Source: Desertivirga brevis (GTDB lineage Bacteria; Bacteroidota; Bacteroidia; Sphingobacteriales; Sphingobacteriaceae). Taken from it: a DNA stretch of 64,000 nt. The position numbers and the translations under genes were made by a program. The stretch lies in the NCBI RefSeq assembly GCF_017355835.1, contig NZ_JAFEWF010000001.1:620001-684000 (forward strand), given 5' to 3'. Positions 26,801 through 35,232 of the stretch are shown in pieces. Within the stretch, counting starts at the first letter, position 1. Every line of letters begins with the position of its first letter. Under the pieces are notes generated by a model, which was not told the origin of the DNA, did no database searches, and saw only the letters and a list, made by a program, of their open reading frames with translations.

Positions 26801-27937
26801 GCTCCAGCCATATCAAGGATGCTAACAATTAACAAAAAAGCGCAGACTATTGATTTCGCCGCTCTGCCTCAAAAAGTTTATGGAGAACCCGATTTTACTT
26901 TGACAGCCAGTGCAAGTTCAGGTCTTCCGGTTGAATTCAATAGTTCTGACAGCACTGTAGCGAGAATATACGGAAATACAGTTCAGATAACAGGCATTGG
27001 TTCGGCTATTATAACGGCAAGACAAACAGGAAGTGATATCTATATTGATACCACAGCTAAACAAGTTCTTCTTGTTGTAAGAGACAGCATTGCTCCTTCA
27101 GTACCTGTCATTACATCGACATCAATTACTGATTCAACTGCAACTTTAAACTGGACTCCATCAACTGATTTAATTGGAGTAAAAGGGTATCATATCTATC
27201 AAAATGGAACCAGGATTTTTTCAGGTGAAGCAACGAACTATCATGTCTCCGGATTAAATGCTGCCACCACTTATACTTTCGCTATTTCGGCATATGATGA
27301 AGCCGCAAATGAATCAGATAAAGCACCAGTAATCCTTACCACACCAGATACTCAGGCTCCAACAGCACCTTCTGCGCTTACCTTCGATAAGACCAATAAA
27401 CATCAGGTTCAACTGAACTGGAATCCGGCGGATGACAATGTTGGTGTAATTGGTTACAATATTTACAGAAATGGAATTCTGTTAAATGCAGAACTTATTA
27501 CAATTAACAGTTACATAGCAGAGCGGCCTATTGGAAAAAATGTCTACGTTTTTACAGTAAAAGCGATAGACAATGCCGGAAATCTATCTTCAAGTAGTAA
27601 CGAAGTTCGCGTTCAGAACGGGCATGCGGGAGATAAAGACAATGCTCTTGCCGCAGTAAATTCTGAGGACTTCTCTGGTATTCTATTTACAGATGCACTA
27701 AACATCTATCCTAATCCTTCTCAGGGAAAATTTAAGTTAAGTATCAACTCAAATGAAGATGGAAAAGTCTCTATTATCATCGTAAATACATCAGGATCAA
27801 TTATCCGGTCTCTATCAGAAACAAAGAAAGGATCATTTGAGAAGGAAATTGAACTAAATAATCTCCCATCAGGGGTTTATTATGTTAAAGCTTCCTTAAA
27901 CAAATTCAGCAGCTCAAAGGCTGTTGTCATTCATTAG
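23843..27937 (+). CDS. secreted multidomain pectate lyase (PL1) with T9SS sorting domain
   Basis: A 1364-residue exported enzyme. Signal peptide to about residue 29 (HHAASQ), then a PL1-type beta-helix to about 400 (NREVYIVTNLNDSGTGSFRD; the catalytic-type arginine in KTRNPKVKG; VVYNWGNGNRLG). Then a calcium-binding-like DSDKDGLPDTWED repeat, FN3 domains, a LamG/concanavalin-like domain (about 672-915), two Big/MBG-like repeats, two more FN3 domains, and a T9SS type A tail (IYPNPSQGKF, LPSGVYYVK). It would be exported and processed by T9SS, cleaving pectate. A terminator follows at 28019. Confidence 0.9.
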   Translation: MEISTSNFLKKCAVVAAFTLGTIHHAASQTPAFPGALGFGRFAKGARAAANREVYIVTNLNDSGTGSFRDAVSKPGRIVLFAVGGIVNLLTDVVVSANTTIAGQTAPGDGIVFFNKRITFTGANDVICRYLRIRLGATSNSGKDASGLANGANMLFDHMSFTWAMDEVFSINWDGKGTSPDNITIQNSIIGQGLHRENHSAGGLIQTPDGGKVSLVQNLYISNKTRNPKVKGVNEFVNNVVYNWGNGNRLGENLNYGWQGDAYIMGGSSGVSEVNVINNYFVGGPLTPPSRTTPFSRGTGTFNIHGSGNYFDNNKNGVLDGAEVPFDSTGYPGITGEAFKSQPFNYPNAAPAMSAAQAYEYILSNVGANYPRRDQVDALLVDEVNSRGTKGLYVYTEKDIPFSNGGLGDVHGAPAPQDSDKDGLPDTWEDQNGLDKNNKADAVAFSTAQPEYLNIEVYINSLVNTPPPAFVKPPSNVTLAATSQESPSPTSSVVIKWNDNSTEEEFFVLERSSDGVTYSDIAHPTANAVTYTDNTGLIPNRTYYYRIKSVSGTESSAYSNPVSVLTPPIASAPVAPTSPVPSNGNQYATPTTGKVTLKWSGSNNTLKYTLYLGTDTAALIQQSELAYSASPSYTASVADSTTYFWRVDATNAKGTIQGPVWSFRTPPVIPVGLVGHYAFDEATAEGTSVIDSSSYQNNGLLGLDPEKESIRITGKLKGALDFSSAATEMYVVRIPNEDQNHLDRNSFSLAFWMKAKPSLLPPDNNTSSYLLCKGSITRNATTGATGKRFDIEFKNKQIRFALDDDNDAAGGGKDELQANGTPFFTDKWVHVVAIRDVESKRLRIYMNGALYATSNISRSNSGIGEPSALILGNIGELEFLTTTNKPAPYKGMLDEVRLYNKVLSDIEIKGLAAAKNNQIITFAELPAKEIGDEAFALNATSSSGLPIEYSSSDTTVARIENGKVHVLKVGYTHIKAGQAGNDDYNPAPAISRMLTINKKAQTIDFAALPQKVYGEPDFTLTASASSGLPVEFNSSDSTVARIYGNTVQITGIGSAIITARQTGSDIYIDTTAKQVLLVVRDSIAPSVPVITSTSITDSTATLNWTPSTDLIGVKGYHIYQNGTRIFSGEATNYHVSGLNAATTYTFAISAYDEAANESDKAPVILTTPDTQAPTAPSALTFDKTNKHQVQLNWNPADDNVGVIGYNIYRNGILLNAELITINSYIAERPIGKNVYVFTVKAIDNAGNLSSSSNEVRVQNGHAGDKDNALAAVNSEDFSGILFTDALNIYPNPSQGKFKLSINSNEDGKVSIIIVNTSGSIIRSLSETKKGSFEKEIELNNLPSGVYYVKASLNKFSSSKAVVIH

Positions 27938-28018
27938 TTGCTCTTTTATAAATACCAGGAAAGAACAAGGTCTTAATAAGCCTTAAATTGTAACCAGCCC
28001 TGTATAAAGCAGGTACCA

Positions 28019-28066
28019 AACGGCGACCAAGTCTACCAATTAATGGACTTAATCGCCGTTTTTCTT
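28019..28066 (+). terminator. intrinsic terminator of the pectate lyase gene
   Basis: AAACGGCGA (28019-28027) pairs with TCGCCGTTT (28054-28062), with an inner AAGTC/GACTT pair, followed by TTTCTTC. Confidence 0.8.
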
Positions 28067-28145
28067 CATCCAGCCTCATAGAATCTTCATTTGACTTCAT
28101 CCCCCCTTCGAGAGTTCTTCACATGAAGGGTTTTCTTCGACTGCG

Positions 28146-28538
28146 CTAGCTAAGCTCCGCCTTCGGGCTATAAACCCCGGCAATCTCTTCTTTATTCATC
28201 AGTATCACCTTTCCCTTCTCCTTCCCTATTCTTACCATTTCATCAGCGCCCGAAGATGCTCCGCCTATTCTCAATACCGCATCACAATGGTCTATTAACT
28301 GAATGGCTACAGGGTGGAAAATACGATTGAAAACTTCATCTCCTGGTTCCTTTGATCCTGCTGCTTCTATTAAAGGCAAGGCAAACCATTCACCTAAAAC
28401 TGGCAGGTGCCCCATTTCATAAATTTCCAAGGCAGTATCAGTCATTGCCTTAACATTTGCAGCTATCAACGTAGGATCGTCGTTTGTTCCTGAGCGATAA
28501 GGTCCAGCTATAAGTATCATCATAGATCTACTCTTCAT
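28146..28538 (-). CDS. DUF4406-like protein
   Basis: A 130-residue soluble protein beginning ILIAGPYRSGTNDDP, the start of the DUF4406/nucleoside 2-deoxyribosyltransferase-like fold. LPVLGEWFALPLIEAA and CDAVLRIGGASSGADEMV follow. An alternative ATG at 28523 gives MMILIAGPYRSG and is equally likely. It is the third gene of the operon EamA-racemase-DUF4406, 26 nt after the racemase. A nucleotide- or amino-acid-related role is possible but not shown. Confidence 0.75.
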   Translation of the reverse strand: MKSRSMMILIAGPYRSGTNDDPTLIAANVKAMTDTALEIYEMGHLPVLGEWFALPLIEAAGSKEPGDEVFNRIFHPVAIQLIDHCDAVLRIGGASSGADEMVRIGKEKGKVILMNKEEIAGVYSPKAELS

Positions 28539-28564
28539 ATTTGTTTCAGATTAAATTATTCAAA

Positions 28565-29287
28565 TTAAGATGCATGATTGATCAATTGCAGGTTTGTCTC
28601 CAGAGCAAAAGACACAGCTGCTTTTGAATGCAAAAAAGTAGTATCGAAGCCTGGTATCGAGAAATCATTTTCACTAAGGAGTATTGGAATTTCAGTACAG
28701 CCAAGGATCACTCCTTCGGCGCCTGCAGCTTCCAATTTCTCAATGATCGTTAAAAATCGCTTTTTCGTTTCAGGGTAAAAGTGTCCCCGGCAAAACTCTT
28801 TTTTAATAGCCTGATCAATATATGCTCTATCCTCTACGCTAGGCACCACCGTTTCGATACAAAACTTCTCTAACAAACGTCCTTTAAAAAACTCTCTTTC
28901 CATGGTAGCATTTGTACCAATCAACCCAACCTTTTGCAGACCTTTTTCCAAAATTGCTTCTCCACAGGGATCAACTATATGAAGAAATGGAACATTAACA
29001 CTAGTCTCTACTACATCAGCAATCATATGAACTGTATTACAGCATACCAATATGCACTCCGCTCCTGCCCGTTCAAGTTTCCTTGCTATCTCTGTAACCC
29101 TCCTGCCAACTTCCTCCCAATTACCTTTAGCACCAAGGCTTATATAAGGATCGTAATCCACGCTATACATAATTATTTCGGCGGAATGTACTCCTCCTAA
29201 ACTAGCACCAACCATCTTATTGATGTGCTTGTAATAAATTGCGGAACTCTCCCAAGACATTCCGGCAATTAGTCCGATTTTTCTCAT
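28565..29287 (-). CDS. aspartate/glutamate racemase family protein
   Basis: A 240-residue cofactor-independent racemase. Both catalytic cysteines are visible, in CNTVHM (around residue 85) and GCTEIP (around residue 195). The start MRKIGLIAGMSWESSAIYYK is typical of the YgeA-like amino-acid racemase subfamily. It is the middle gene of a three-gene operon, 11 nt after the EamA transporter gene. Together with the MocR regulator, this suggests handling of an amino acid or D-amino acid; the substrate is not known. Confidence 0.9.
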   Translation of the reverse strand: MRKIGLIAGMSWESSAIYYKHINKMVGASLGGVHSAEIIMYSVDYDPYISLGAKGNWEEVGRRVTEIARKLERAGAECILVCCNTVHMIADVVETSVNVPFLHIVDPCGEAILEKGLQKVGLIGTNATMEREFFKGRLLEKFCIETVVPSVEDRAYIDQAIKKEFCRGHFYPETKKRFLTIIEKLEAAGAEGVILGCTEIPILLSENDFSIPGFDTTFLHSKAAVSFALETNLQLINHAS

Positions 29288-29298
29288 CTTTTTTGATT

Positions 29299-30198
29299 TT
29301 AGTTTTTGCTTTGAACCCGGTAGCCTTTATTAACAAGGTATACACCTGAAACAATAACGCCCGCAGCTACTATGGTGTAAAGGGTGATTGCCTCCTGTAG
29401 TATAAAAAATCCCAGTAATACGGCTACTATAGGATTCACATAGGCGTATATCGTCACCAGACCGACTGGAAGTTTTGAAAGGGCGTATAAATATGCCCCA
29501 AAGGCGGCTACCGATCCGATCAGGACCAGGTAGACCCAGGCAAAGAATGCCTGAGTGGATAAAGGTGGTAGCTCAGCATTGCGTTCAAACATTAAGCTCA
29601 GTAACAAAAGGCCTGAGCCTCCGATAAACAACTGAAGGGAAGCATTAACTAAAGGTTCGCTCTTACTCTTATTTCTCTGGGTATAAATAGTGCCCAGAGC
29701 CCAGGAAATACAGGATGCGATCGTGATCAGCATTCCGGCGAGGTACTCTTTGTTACGCAACTCGGCAAGGTGATTCTTAAAGATGACAAGTATTCCCAAA
29801 AGTCCGAAGCAGGTGCCGAGCAAAATTTGCCAGTTAAGTTTCTCCTTCCGCTTAAGTGTAAGATTAAGCAGGATAACATAAAGGGGAATCATTGAACAGA
29901 TCAGCGCAGCTATGCCGCTGGGAATATACTGGACTGACCAGGCTACTATTCCGTTACCAAAGGTGATCATGCAAAGGCCGGGGACTATCTGCTGCTTCAA
30001 CAGGGACCATTGCAACAGGGGCTTTTTTCCCATCAAAAATACAAGTAGAAATAGGATGAGGCTTGCTGCTAATTGCCTCATACCCATAAAAAGAAAAGGA
30101 GGAAAATCTTTTACCCCAACCCGTGCAGCCAGATAGGTAGTTCCCCATACTATGCAAATAAAAATAAGGGATAAATATGCCTTGGGATCTTTCTTCAT
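29299..30198 (-). CDS. EamA family exporter (RhaT/YdcZ-type)
   Basis: A 299-residue inner-membrane protein with two EamA domains and about ten helices (AYLSLIFICIVWGTTYLAAR, IVPGLCMITFGNGIVAW, VNPIVAVLLGFFILQEAIT). It is the first gene of the leftward operon (exporter, racemase, DUF4406-like) and is divergent from the MocR regulator, 89 nt away. MocR regulators often control the neighbouring transporter, so an amino-acid-related substrate is inferred. Confidence 0.9.
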   Translation of the reverse strand: MKKDPKAYLSLIFICIVWGTTYLAARVGVKDFPPFLFMGMRQLAASLILFLLVFLMGKKPLLQWSLLKQQIVPGLCMITFGNGIVAWSVQYIPSGIAALICSMIPLYVILLNLTLKRKEKLNWQILLGTCFGLLGILVIFKNHLAELRNKEYLAGMLITIASCISWALGTIYTQRNKSKSEPLVNASLQLFIGGSGLLLLSLMFERNAELPPLSTQAFFAWVYLVLIGSVAAFGAYLYALSKLPVGLVTIYAYVNPIVAVLLGFFILQEAITLYTIVAAGVIVSGVYLVNKGYRVQSKN

Positions 30199-30246
30199 CT
30201 GAACCTCTAATTTTTATTTCAAAAATGATGGAAAATAAAGAGGGAA

Positions 30247-30285
30247 AACAGATTCAGAATTTTTAATTTTGGACATAACAGATTC
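30247..30285 (+). promoter_or_regulatory. MocR-type direct repeats flanking a -7 element
   Basis: AACAGATTC occurs twice (30247-30255 and 30277-30285), start to start 30 bases, about three helical turns. Between them is TAATTTTG (30264-30271), an exact TAnnTTTG match. The regulator's ATG is at 30288. GabR-type MocR proteins bind such spaced direct repeats; autoregulation and control of the divergent operon are inferred. Confidence 0.55.
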
Positions 30286-30287
30286 TT

Positions 30288-31736
30288 ATGGATACAGCTG
30301 TTTTACCTTTGGAAGAAGACTTTTTATACAATCAACTTGCTGAAAAGCTGGAAAAAAACATACTTGATGGTGTTCTAAAAACTGGAGATAAACTTTTATC
30401 AGTAAGAGCATTAAGCAAAGAACAAGGCGTGAGTTTATCTACTGCCTTTAAGGCCTACACTCAATTGGAAATAAAAGGATTGGTTGAAGCGAGACCGAAA
30501 TCAGGTTACTACGTGTCTTTCAGAAAAAGGAATTTCCAAGCGCCGGATAATAGTGTCCAGTTTGAAAAAGTACCTGAAGAAGCCAGCGTAGATGATATTG
30601 TTTCCATGGTATACCAAAGTTTGAACGCAGAAGGTCTTATTCGCCTTTCCATTGCTGTTCCTTCCAATGAATTACTTCCCGTAAGCAAGCTGAGTAAGAC
30701 TATGGCGGAAGCTATCCGGGAAAGTAACGATAGCTGCCTCTCCTATGAGGCAACCCAGGGAAATTTACGATTGAGAAAACAGATTGCGCGATATGCTTTC
30801 AACTGGGGCGGTAACATTACAGAAAAGGATGTAGTAACAACTCAGGGCTGTATGGAAGCTTTGGTATTTTGTCTTAAAGCAGTTACAGAGCCTGGTGATA
30901 CCGTGGCGATCGAAACACCTACCTATTTTGGTATTTTCAGTGTACTTCAAAGTTTAGGACTAAAAGTACTTGAAATACCTACTCATCCCGAAACAGGGAT
31001 TAGTATAGAATATCTGGCTGGCGCAATAAACAAGGTCGACGTTAAAGCTTGTCTATTTGTTACCAATTTCACAAATCCTATGGGGTGTATACTGCCGGAT
31101 GACAGGAAAAAGCAGTTGGTCGAACTTCTCGCTTCAAAAGATATTCCCCTAATTGAAGACGATATTTATGGTGAACTATATTTTGGAAAGGCTAGGCCAC
31201 GAACTTGCAAAAGTTTTGATAAGAAAGGATTAGTCCTGCTTTGCTCTTCTGTGTCAAAGTCACTGGCGCCAGGCTACAGGGTTGGCTGGTGCATTCCTGG
31301 AAAATTTACAGAGAAGGTTATCAGCCTCAAACGTATGCATACCGTTTCTTCTGCCAACCCAACCCAAGCGGCAGTCGGACTGTTTATAGAAACCGGAAGG
31401 TTCGACCTGCACATGCGTAACCTTCGGAGGGAATTATACAAACAATGCCTTCTTTACACCCGCAGCATTGCGGAGCACTTTCCCGAGTCAACAAAGATCA
31501 GTCAACCTAAGGGTGGCTGCGTATTATGGATTGAACTGGATCAGAAGATTGATGCCTTTAAGTTGTTTCAGGCAGGCATGAAACATAATATAAGTATATC
31601 TCCCGGGCATATTTTCAGTACTGATGCCAGATTTAAAAATTGTATTCGTATTTCCTTTGGTATGCCCATTACGGCTGAAGTAGAACACGCAATTAAAATC
31701 CTCGGCATACTGGCAAAAGATATGTTGAAAGCGTAA
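30288..31736 (+). CDS. MocR-family regulator (GntR HTH plus aminotransferase-like domain)
   Basis: A 482-residue fusion typical of MocR/GabR. The GntR winged helix is at about 10-80 (LSVRALSKEQGVSLSTAFKA, LVEARPKSGYYV) and the fold-type I aminotransferase-like domain is at about 110-480. The PLP-binding lysine is in SSVSKSLAPGYRVGW, near residue 324, with FTNPMG and PLIEDDIYGEL as other cofactor-region signatures. It likely senses an amino-acid-related ligand through PLP and controls the divergent operon. Convergent with the alpha/beta-hydrolase gene, only 7 nt away. Confidence 0.93.
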   Translation: MDTAVLPLEEDFLYNQLAEKLEKNILDGVLKTGDKLLSVRALSKEQGVSLSTAFKAYTQLEIKGLVEARPKSGYYVSFRKRNFQAPDNSVQFEKVPEEASVDDIVSMVYQSLNAEGLIRLSIAVPSNELLPVSKLSKTMAEAIRESNDSCLSYEATQGNLRLRKQIARYAFNWGGNITEKDVVTTQGCMEALVFCLKAVTEPGDTVAIETPTYFGIFSVLQSLGLKVLEIPTHPETGISIEYLAGAINKVDVKACLFVTNFTNPMGCILPDDRKKQLVELLASKDIPLIEDDIYGELYFGKARPRTCKSFDKKGLVLLCSSVSKSLAPGYRVGWCIPGKFTEKVISLKRMHTVSSANPTQAAVGLFIETGRFDLHMRNLRRELYKQCLLYTRSIAEHFPESTKISQPKGGCVLWIELDQKIDAFKLFQAGMKHNISISPGHIFSTDARFKNCIRISFGMPITAEVEHAIKILGILAKDMLKA

Positions 31737-31743
31737 AATTCTG

Positions 31744-33120
31744 CTACTTAACTTTTTTCTTTTCTACAATTGGAGGTTTAAGGTACTGTTTAAAGAAAGC
31801 ATAAAGCTGGTTCAAAGGATCGGCCGTTTGCGGCACTGCATGTCCCTTTCCATAATTAACAAGGGTAGAGACAGGAACCTTCAATGATTCTAATTTCGAT
31901 TTGAAATGCGCGATTTGATCCTGATAATATGCCTCATCATCCGTATTATAGAAGAAAAGAACAGGGGCTGTTGCCGAAGATTGAACAAGCCCTGCAGCCC
32001 CCATGGATTGCCATAGCTCATAATTTTTGTCGAGCGGGCCCCATACCCAGGGGCAACGTGTTTCCAGATTACCGTCACCGTCGCCTTTTACATTGTAGAT
32101 CTGCGTATAATCAAATACTCCGGAACCTAAAGCTGCCGCCTGAACATCATCAGAAATACCTTTATTAAAACCAGCATTTTCAATATCAGGAACTTTCTTA
32201 TCTCCAATAGCAAGAGATCCGGCAGTAGCCCCGCGGGAGAACCCATAAATTCCAATCCTGCCTGATAAATGCAGTTTGCCCCCCATTGCCCTTAAGGTTC
32301 TTATAGCGGATTTAACCTTTTGTGCGGCATCGGGATTGGTTTGAAAAGATTTATAGGCATCGTTTGGCCCGTTCAGAGGCTTTCCCTTACCCCACTGGCA
32401 ATACTTGGGATGGTCAGCAATTGCCCAGGCGATACCGTTAGCGGGTGCACCTTCTAGAAATGTATCATTAAACCCGGCAAATGAATAGCCAAGATTAGCT
32501 CTTTGATCTCTGGTAGCATCCGTAAGCACTTTCTTAACAGGGTCATAAGTAGGATAACTATTACTGTAAGAAAAAGATAAAATTATGGGCACCTTCTTAG
32601 AAGCATTGGCGGGATATATGATGTCCATGTGTAAATTATCTCCCTCTGTATATTCAGCAGGGGTATTATAAACTGAGGGATCATCCTTAAAATAAGGTAC
32701 GTTTCGCAGGATACGATATCCCTCGAACAATACGTATGATTTTGAAGTTGAGCAATCCTTGTAACCACAAAATGAACCTGAAGCTATTGAATCATTAATA
32801 GCAATTATGTCATTATTAATCAACGGGGAAACGGCAGCCGGATCCTTTTTGTAATTGAACTCAATTACACGGTATCCTTGTGAAAGCAGCCACCTTACAT
32901 CCCTTGAATTACTATTCCTACCGATCTTCGTAAAGCTTAAATTCTCCAAATATATAACGGTTGCATAGTTTCCACTGAAATCCTTTACAGGCACAGGGGC
33001 CTCAGTTGATTTATAAGAGATTTCGGTACCGGTAGCTTTGCTTACCCATCTGCCAACACTGGCGAAACAATTTAATGAAAAACTTAAAAGCGTTAGGAAC
33101 ATGAGCAGGTGCTTATTCAT
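31744..33120 (-). CDS. secreted alpha/beta-hydrolase
   Basis: The frame opens at 33159, but the ATG at 33120 gives the signal peptide MNKHLLMFLTLLSFSLNCFA; I use it (458 residues). The catalytic-serine motif is GFSRGATAG (GxSxG) around residue 300. A late GHAVP holds the likely catalytic His, and TDDEAY the acid. The family is the large alpha/beta-hydrolase group that includes dienelactone hydrolase- and acetyl-xylan-esterase-like proteins. The N-terminal about 150 residues are beta-rich and specific to this protein. Substrate unknown. Confidence 0.85.
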   Translation of the reverse strand: MNKHLLMFLTLLSFSLNCFASVGRWVSKATGTEISYKSTEAPVPVKDFSGNYATVIYLENLSFTKIGRNSNSRDVRWLLSQGYRVIEFNYKKDPAAVSPLINNDIIAINDSIASGSFCGYKDCSTSKSYVLFEGYRILRNVPYFKDDPSVYNTPAEYTEGDNLHMDIIYPANASKKVPIILSFSYSNSYPTYDPVKKVLTDATRDQRANLGYSFAGFNDTFLEGAPANGIAWAIADHPKYCQWGKGKPLNGPNDAYKSFQTNPDAAQKVKSAIRTLRAMGGKLHLSGRIGIYGFSRGATAGSLAIGDKKVPDIENAGFNKGISDDVQAAALGSGVFDYTQIYNVKGDGDGNLETRCPWVWGPLDKNYELWQSMGAAGLVQSSATAPVLFFYNTDDEAYYQDQIAHFKSKLESLKVPVSTLVNYGKGHAVPQTADPLNQLYAFFKQYLKPPIVEKKKVK

Positions 33121-33349
33121 GCGCAAAAATTTACGTCGCAAAGTAAAGCAAACTATCACTACTTAAACAATGAAAGTAAAAGTTGAAGGAATCCTGATCG
33201 GGTACAGAAATAAAACCTTTATAACCAGATGCTCAAAACAGAGGATAGATTTTTTGAAAGTTCTTCTTGACCTACAAAACTTAGCGAAGCCATCTCATTG
33301 AGGCTGCAAAAAACCCATCATTTACCTCAATAAAACAAATAGACTTTAA

Positions 33350-33382
33350 CAAAAAAAGGAGCAGTTCCTAGTGAACGCTCCT
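33350..33382 (-). terminator. intrinsic terminator of the FISUMP gene
   Basis: On the minus strand AGGAGC-GTTC pairs with GAAC-GCTCCT (33357-33382), followed by a run of T (complement of 33351-33356). Confidence 0.8.
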
Positions 33383-33424
33383 AAAGCAAGCTCGAAAATG
33401 GCAGATATACTAAAGCTATTTATA

Positions 33425-34060
33425 CTACTGCACGTCCTTTACAAAACGGACATTAAAACGGTCGGGCTGATTTGACTTAGCATAAAAGGTGGCATTATAA
33501 CTTGTGAGGTTCCCACCCTCCATAATGGAGAAGGTTTTATCACTTGTAGTCCAAAACTCCGCGTTACTTCCCCCAGTTGGGTATGTATTATTAATACTAT
33601 ATCCGCCTGGATGAGCATCGAAGCCTGAAGCGTTGGTGCCGGCAATGTTATTCCAATTAGTTTTTGATGTTAAAGACTTCAACTTCTCTTTATTTGTCCA
33701 TTGGCCATCTTTAAAAGTAACCCCAACAGATGCAAGAAGTTTACGGTAGTCCGCTTCAGTTGGCACCCTCCAGCCAGAAGGTAGCGCGAACTGCTGCACT
33801 TCCTCATAGGTGTAAAATTTACCATATTCCGGTTTACTGGTAGTTGCATCATTCCAAATGCCACCTTCACCAGAGTAATTTGTGTTTGTCCACAATTGAT
33901 CTCCTATTTTCACAACATCATAAGCTTTATTGCCAATGGTTATCTTTTCTAATGGAGTTTCTTTTTCGGGCTCTTTTTCCGGTTCAGGATTATCCTTTTT
34001 CTTACAAGAAACTGCAAGAAATAGTGTGAATAAAATCAGGCTTAAAAACTTTGTTTTCAT
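33425..34060 (-). CDS. FISUMP-domain lipoprotein
   Basis: A 211-residue lipoprotein: MKTKFLSLILFTLFLAVSC with lipobox AVSC at residue 19, then an acidic Pro/Glu/Lys linker and the FISUMP domain (Fibrobacter succinogenes major paralogous domain). Signatures are IGDQLWTNTNYSG, FYTYEEVQQFALPSGWRVPT, EFWTTSD and RFNVRFVKD. The domain is common in Bacteroidota surface proteins; binding partners are not known. The gene is convergent with nothing close and has its own terminator. Confidence 0.88.
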   Translation of the reverse strand: MKTKFLSLILFTLFLAVSCKKKDNPEPEKEPEKETPLEKITIGNKAYDVVKIGDQLWTNTNYSGEGGIWNDATTSKPEYGKFYTYEEVQQFALPSGWRVPTEADYRKLLASVGVTFKDGQWTNKEKLKSLTSKTNWNNIAGTNASGFDAHPGGYSINNTYPTGGSNAEFWTTSDKTFSIMEGGNLTSYNATFYAKSNQPDRFNVRFVKDVQ

Positions 34061-34206
34061 TACGTATTACAGAAAGGTTTTATCCTAAGCCATACGGGCT
34101 ACGAAAACAAAGTGTAACAGAGTTAATAAAATTAATCAGGAACTCGCGCAGGGATTCGAGTGGATTTCTCTAAATTCGCCCCGTTGAAAAGCTACCTTAC
34201 GTCGCC

Positions 34207-35232
34207 GTGAATCCAGTAATCCTCAAAACATTCTGTTGCTTTTGCCTGCTTCTTTCTTCCTTGGCCTGCCAAAAAAAAAAAGATACAAGCATTGCCTTCT
34301 ATTACTGGAAAACATCTCTCGATCTTCAGCAAAAAGATGAGACCCTACTTAAGGAGACTTCAGCTGGGAAGATCTACCTTCGACTTTTCGATATAAGGTG
34401 GAACGAAGTTAAAGGATTAGCCTTACCCGCGGGAGTTATTAAATTCAAGCAAAAGCTTCCTAATTTGGCTGTTGTCCCCGTGGTATATATTACGAACAAA
34501 AGCCTTTCCCGTTTAGGTACCAAGGGTGTTGATTCACTCGCGACTAACACATTCCGGCTGTTACATAATATAATGACAAATCACAGGATCAGTTATGAGT
34601 TCATTCAAATTGATTGCGATTGGACTGAGGGAACGCGGGAGAAATATTTCAGATATTTAAAACGACTGAAACTGATCAGCAAGAAGCAACTGGAAGCCAC
34701 CATTCGCTTACATCAGGTGAAATACAAAGAGAGAACTGGTGTACCTCCTGTAGAAAAGGGAGTACTGATGTTTTATAATATGGGCAAACTAAATGGCGAC
34801 TTAAACACTCCTAATTCTATTTATAATAAGGACGATGCGTCAAAATATACTTCCTTCATCAGCAGTTATCCTTTGCAACTTGATGTGGCCCTTCCGCTTT
34901 TCTCCTGGCTGATTCAGGTTCGGGATAGTAAGATTTTGGGGTTGTATAGTCAGTTAACTTCTGATGAACTTATAAACACGGGAGGGTTCAGCGTCCACCC
35001 CAATTTCCTGGTCGCGAAGAAATCGTTCTTTTTCAAAGGCATATATGTAAAAGAAAAGGATATTTTTAAACTTGAAGAGACAAATGGAGAGATATTGCAA
35101 CAAGCAGCAGAACAACTTTCTTCAGCTCTTCCCCAAAACAATAAACGAACAATAATTTTTTATGAACTCGGTAACCTCAACCATTCTACATTCAAGGCGA
35201 AAACGCTTAATGAAATATCTTCTCAGTTCTAG
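34207..35232 (+). CDS. putative lipoprotein (341 aa, GTG start)
   Basis: The only sensible start is a GTG at 34207; no ATG occurs in frame until far inside. The N-terminal MNPVILKTFCCFCLLLSSLAC is a lipoprotein signal peptide with Cys21. The rest (IAFYYWKTSLDLQQKDE, FIQIDCDWTEGTREKYF, VALPLFSWLIQVRDSKI) looks like a TIM-barrel-type surface protein, but I do not assign a family. A near -7 element, TAAATTCG, lies at 34171-34178. Its 3' end overlaps the next gene by 23 nt, so the two are translationally coupled. Confidence 0.7.
   Translation: MNPVILKTFCCFCLLLSSLACQKKKDTSIAFYYWKTSLDLQQKDETLLKETSAGKIYLRLFDIRWNEVKGLALPAGVIKFKQKLPNLAVVPVVYITNKSLSRLGTKGVDSLATNTFRLLHNIMTNHRISYEFIQIDCDWTEGTREKYFRYLKRLKLISKKQLEATIRLHQVKYKERTGVPPVEKGVLMFYNMGKLNGDLNTPNSIYNKDDASKYTSFISSYPLQLDVALPLFSWLIQVRDSKILGLYSQLTSDELINTGGFSVHPNFLVAKKSFFFKGIYVKEKDIFKLEETNGEILQQAAEQLSSALPQNNKRTIIFYELGNLNHSTFKAKTLNEISSQF

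Noticed and set aside
28101..28130. CCCTTC/GAAGGG hairpin with TTTTCTTC after the pectate lyase terminator
   Set aside because: Stem too short to call as a second terminator; the C-rich run resembles one at 7603-7614 but the shared stretch is only about 11 bases.
34141..34178. GGGATTCGA stretch resembling a tRNA T-loop
   Set aside because: No acceptor stem or anticodon arm can be folded around it.
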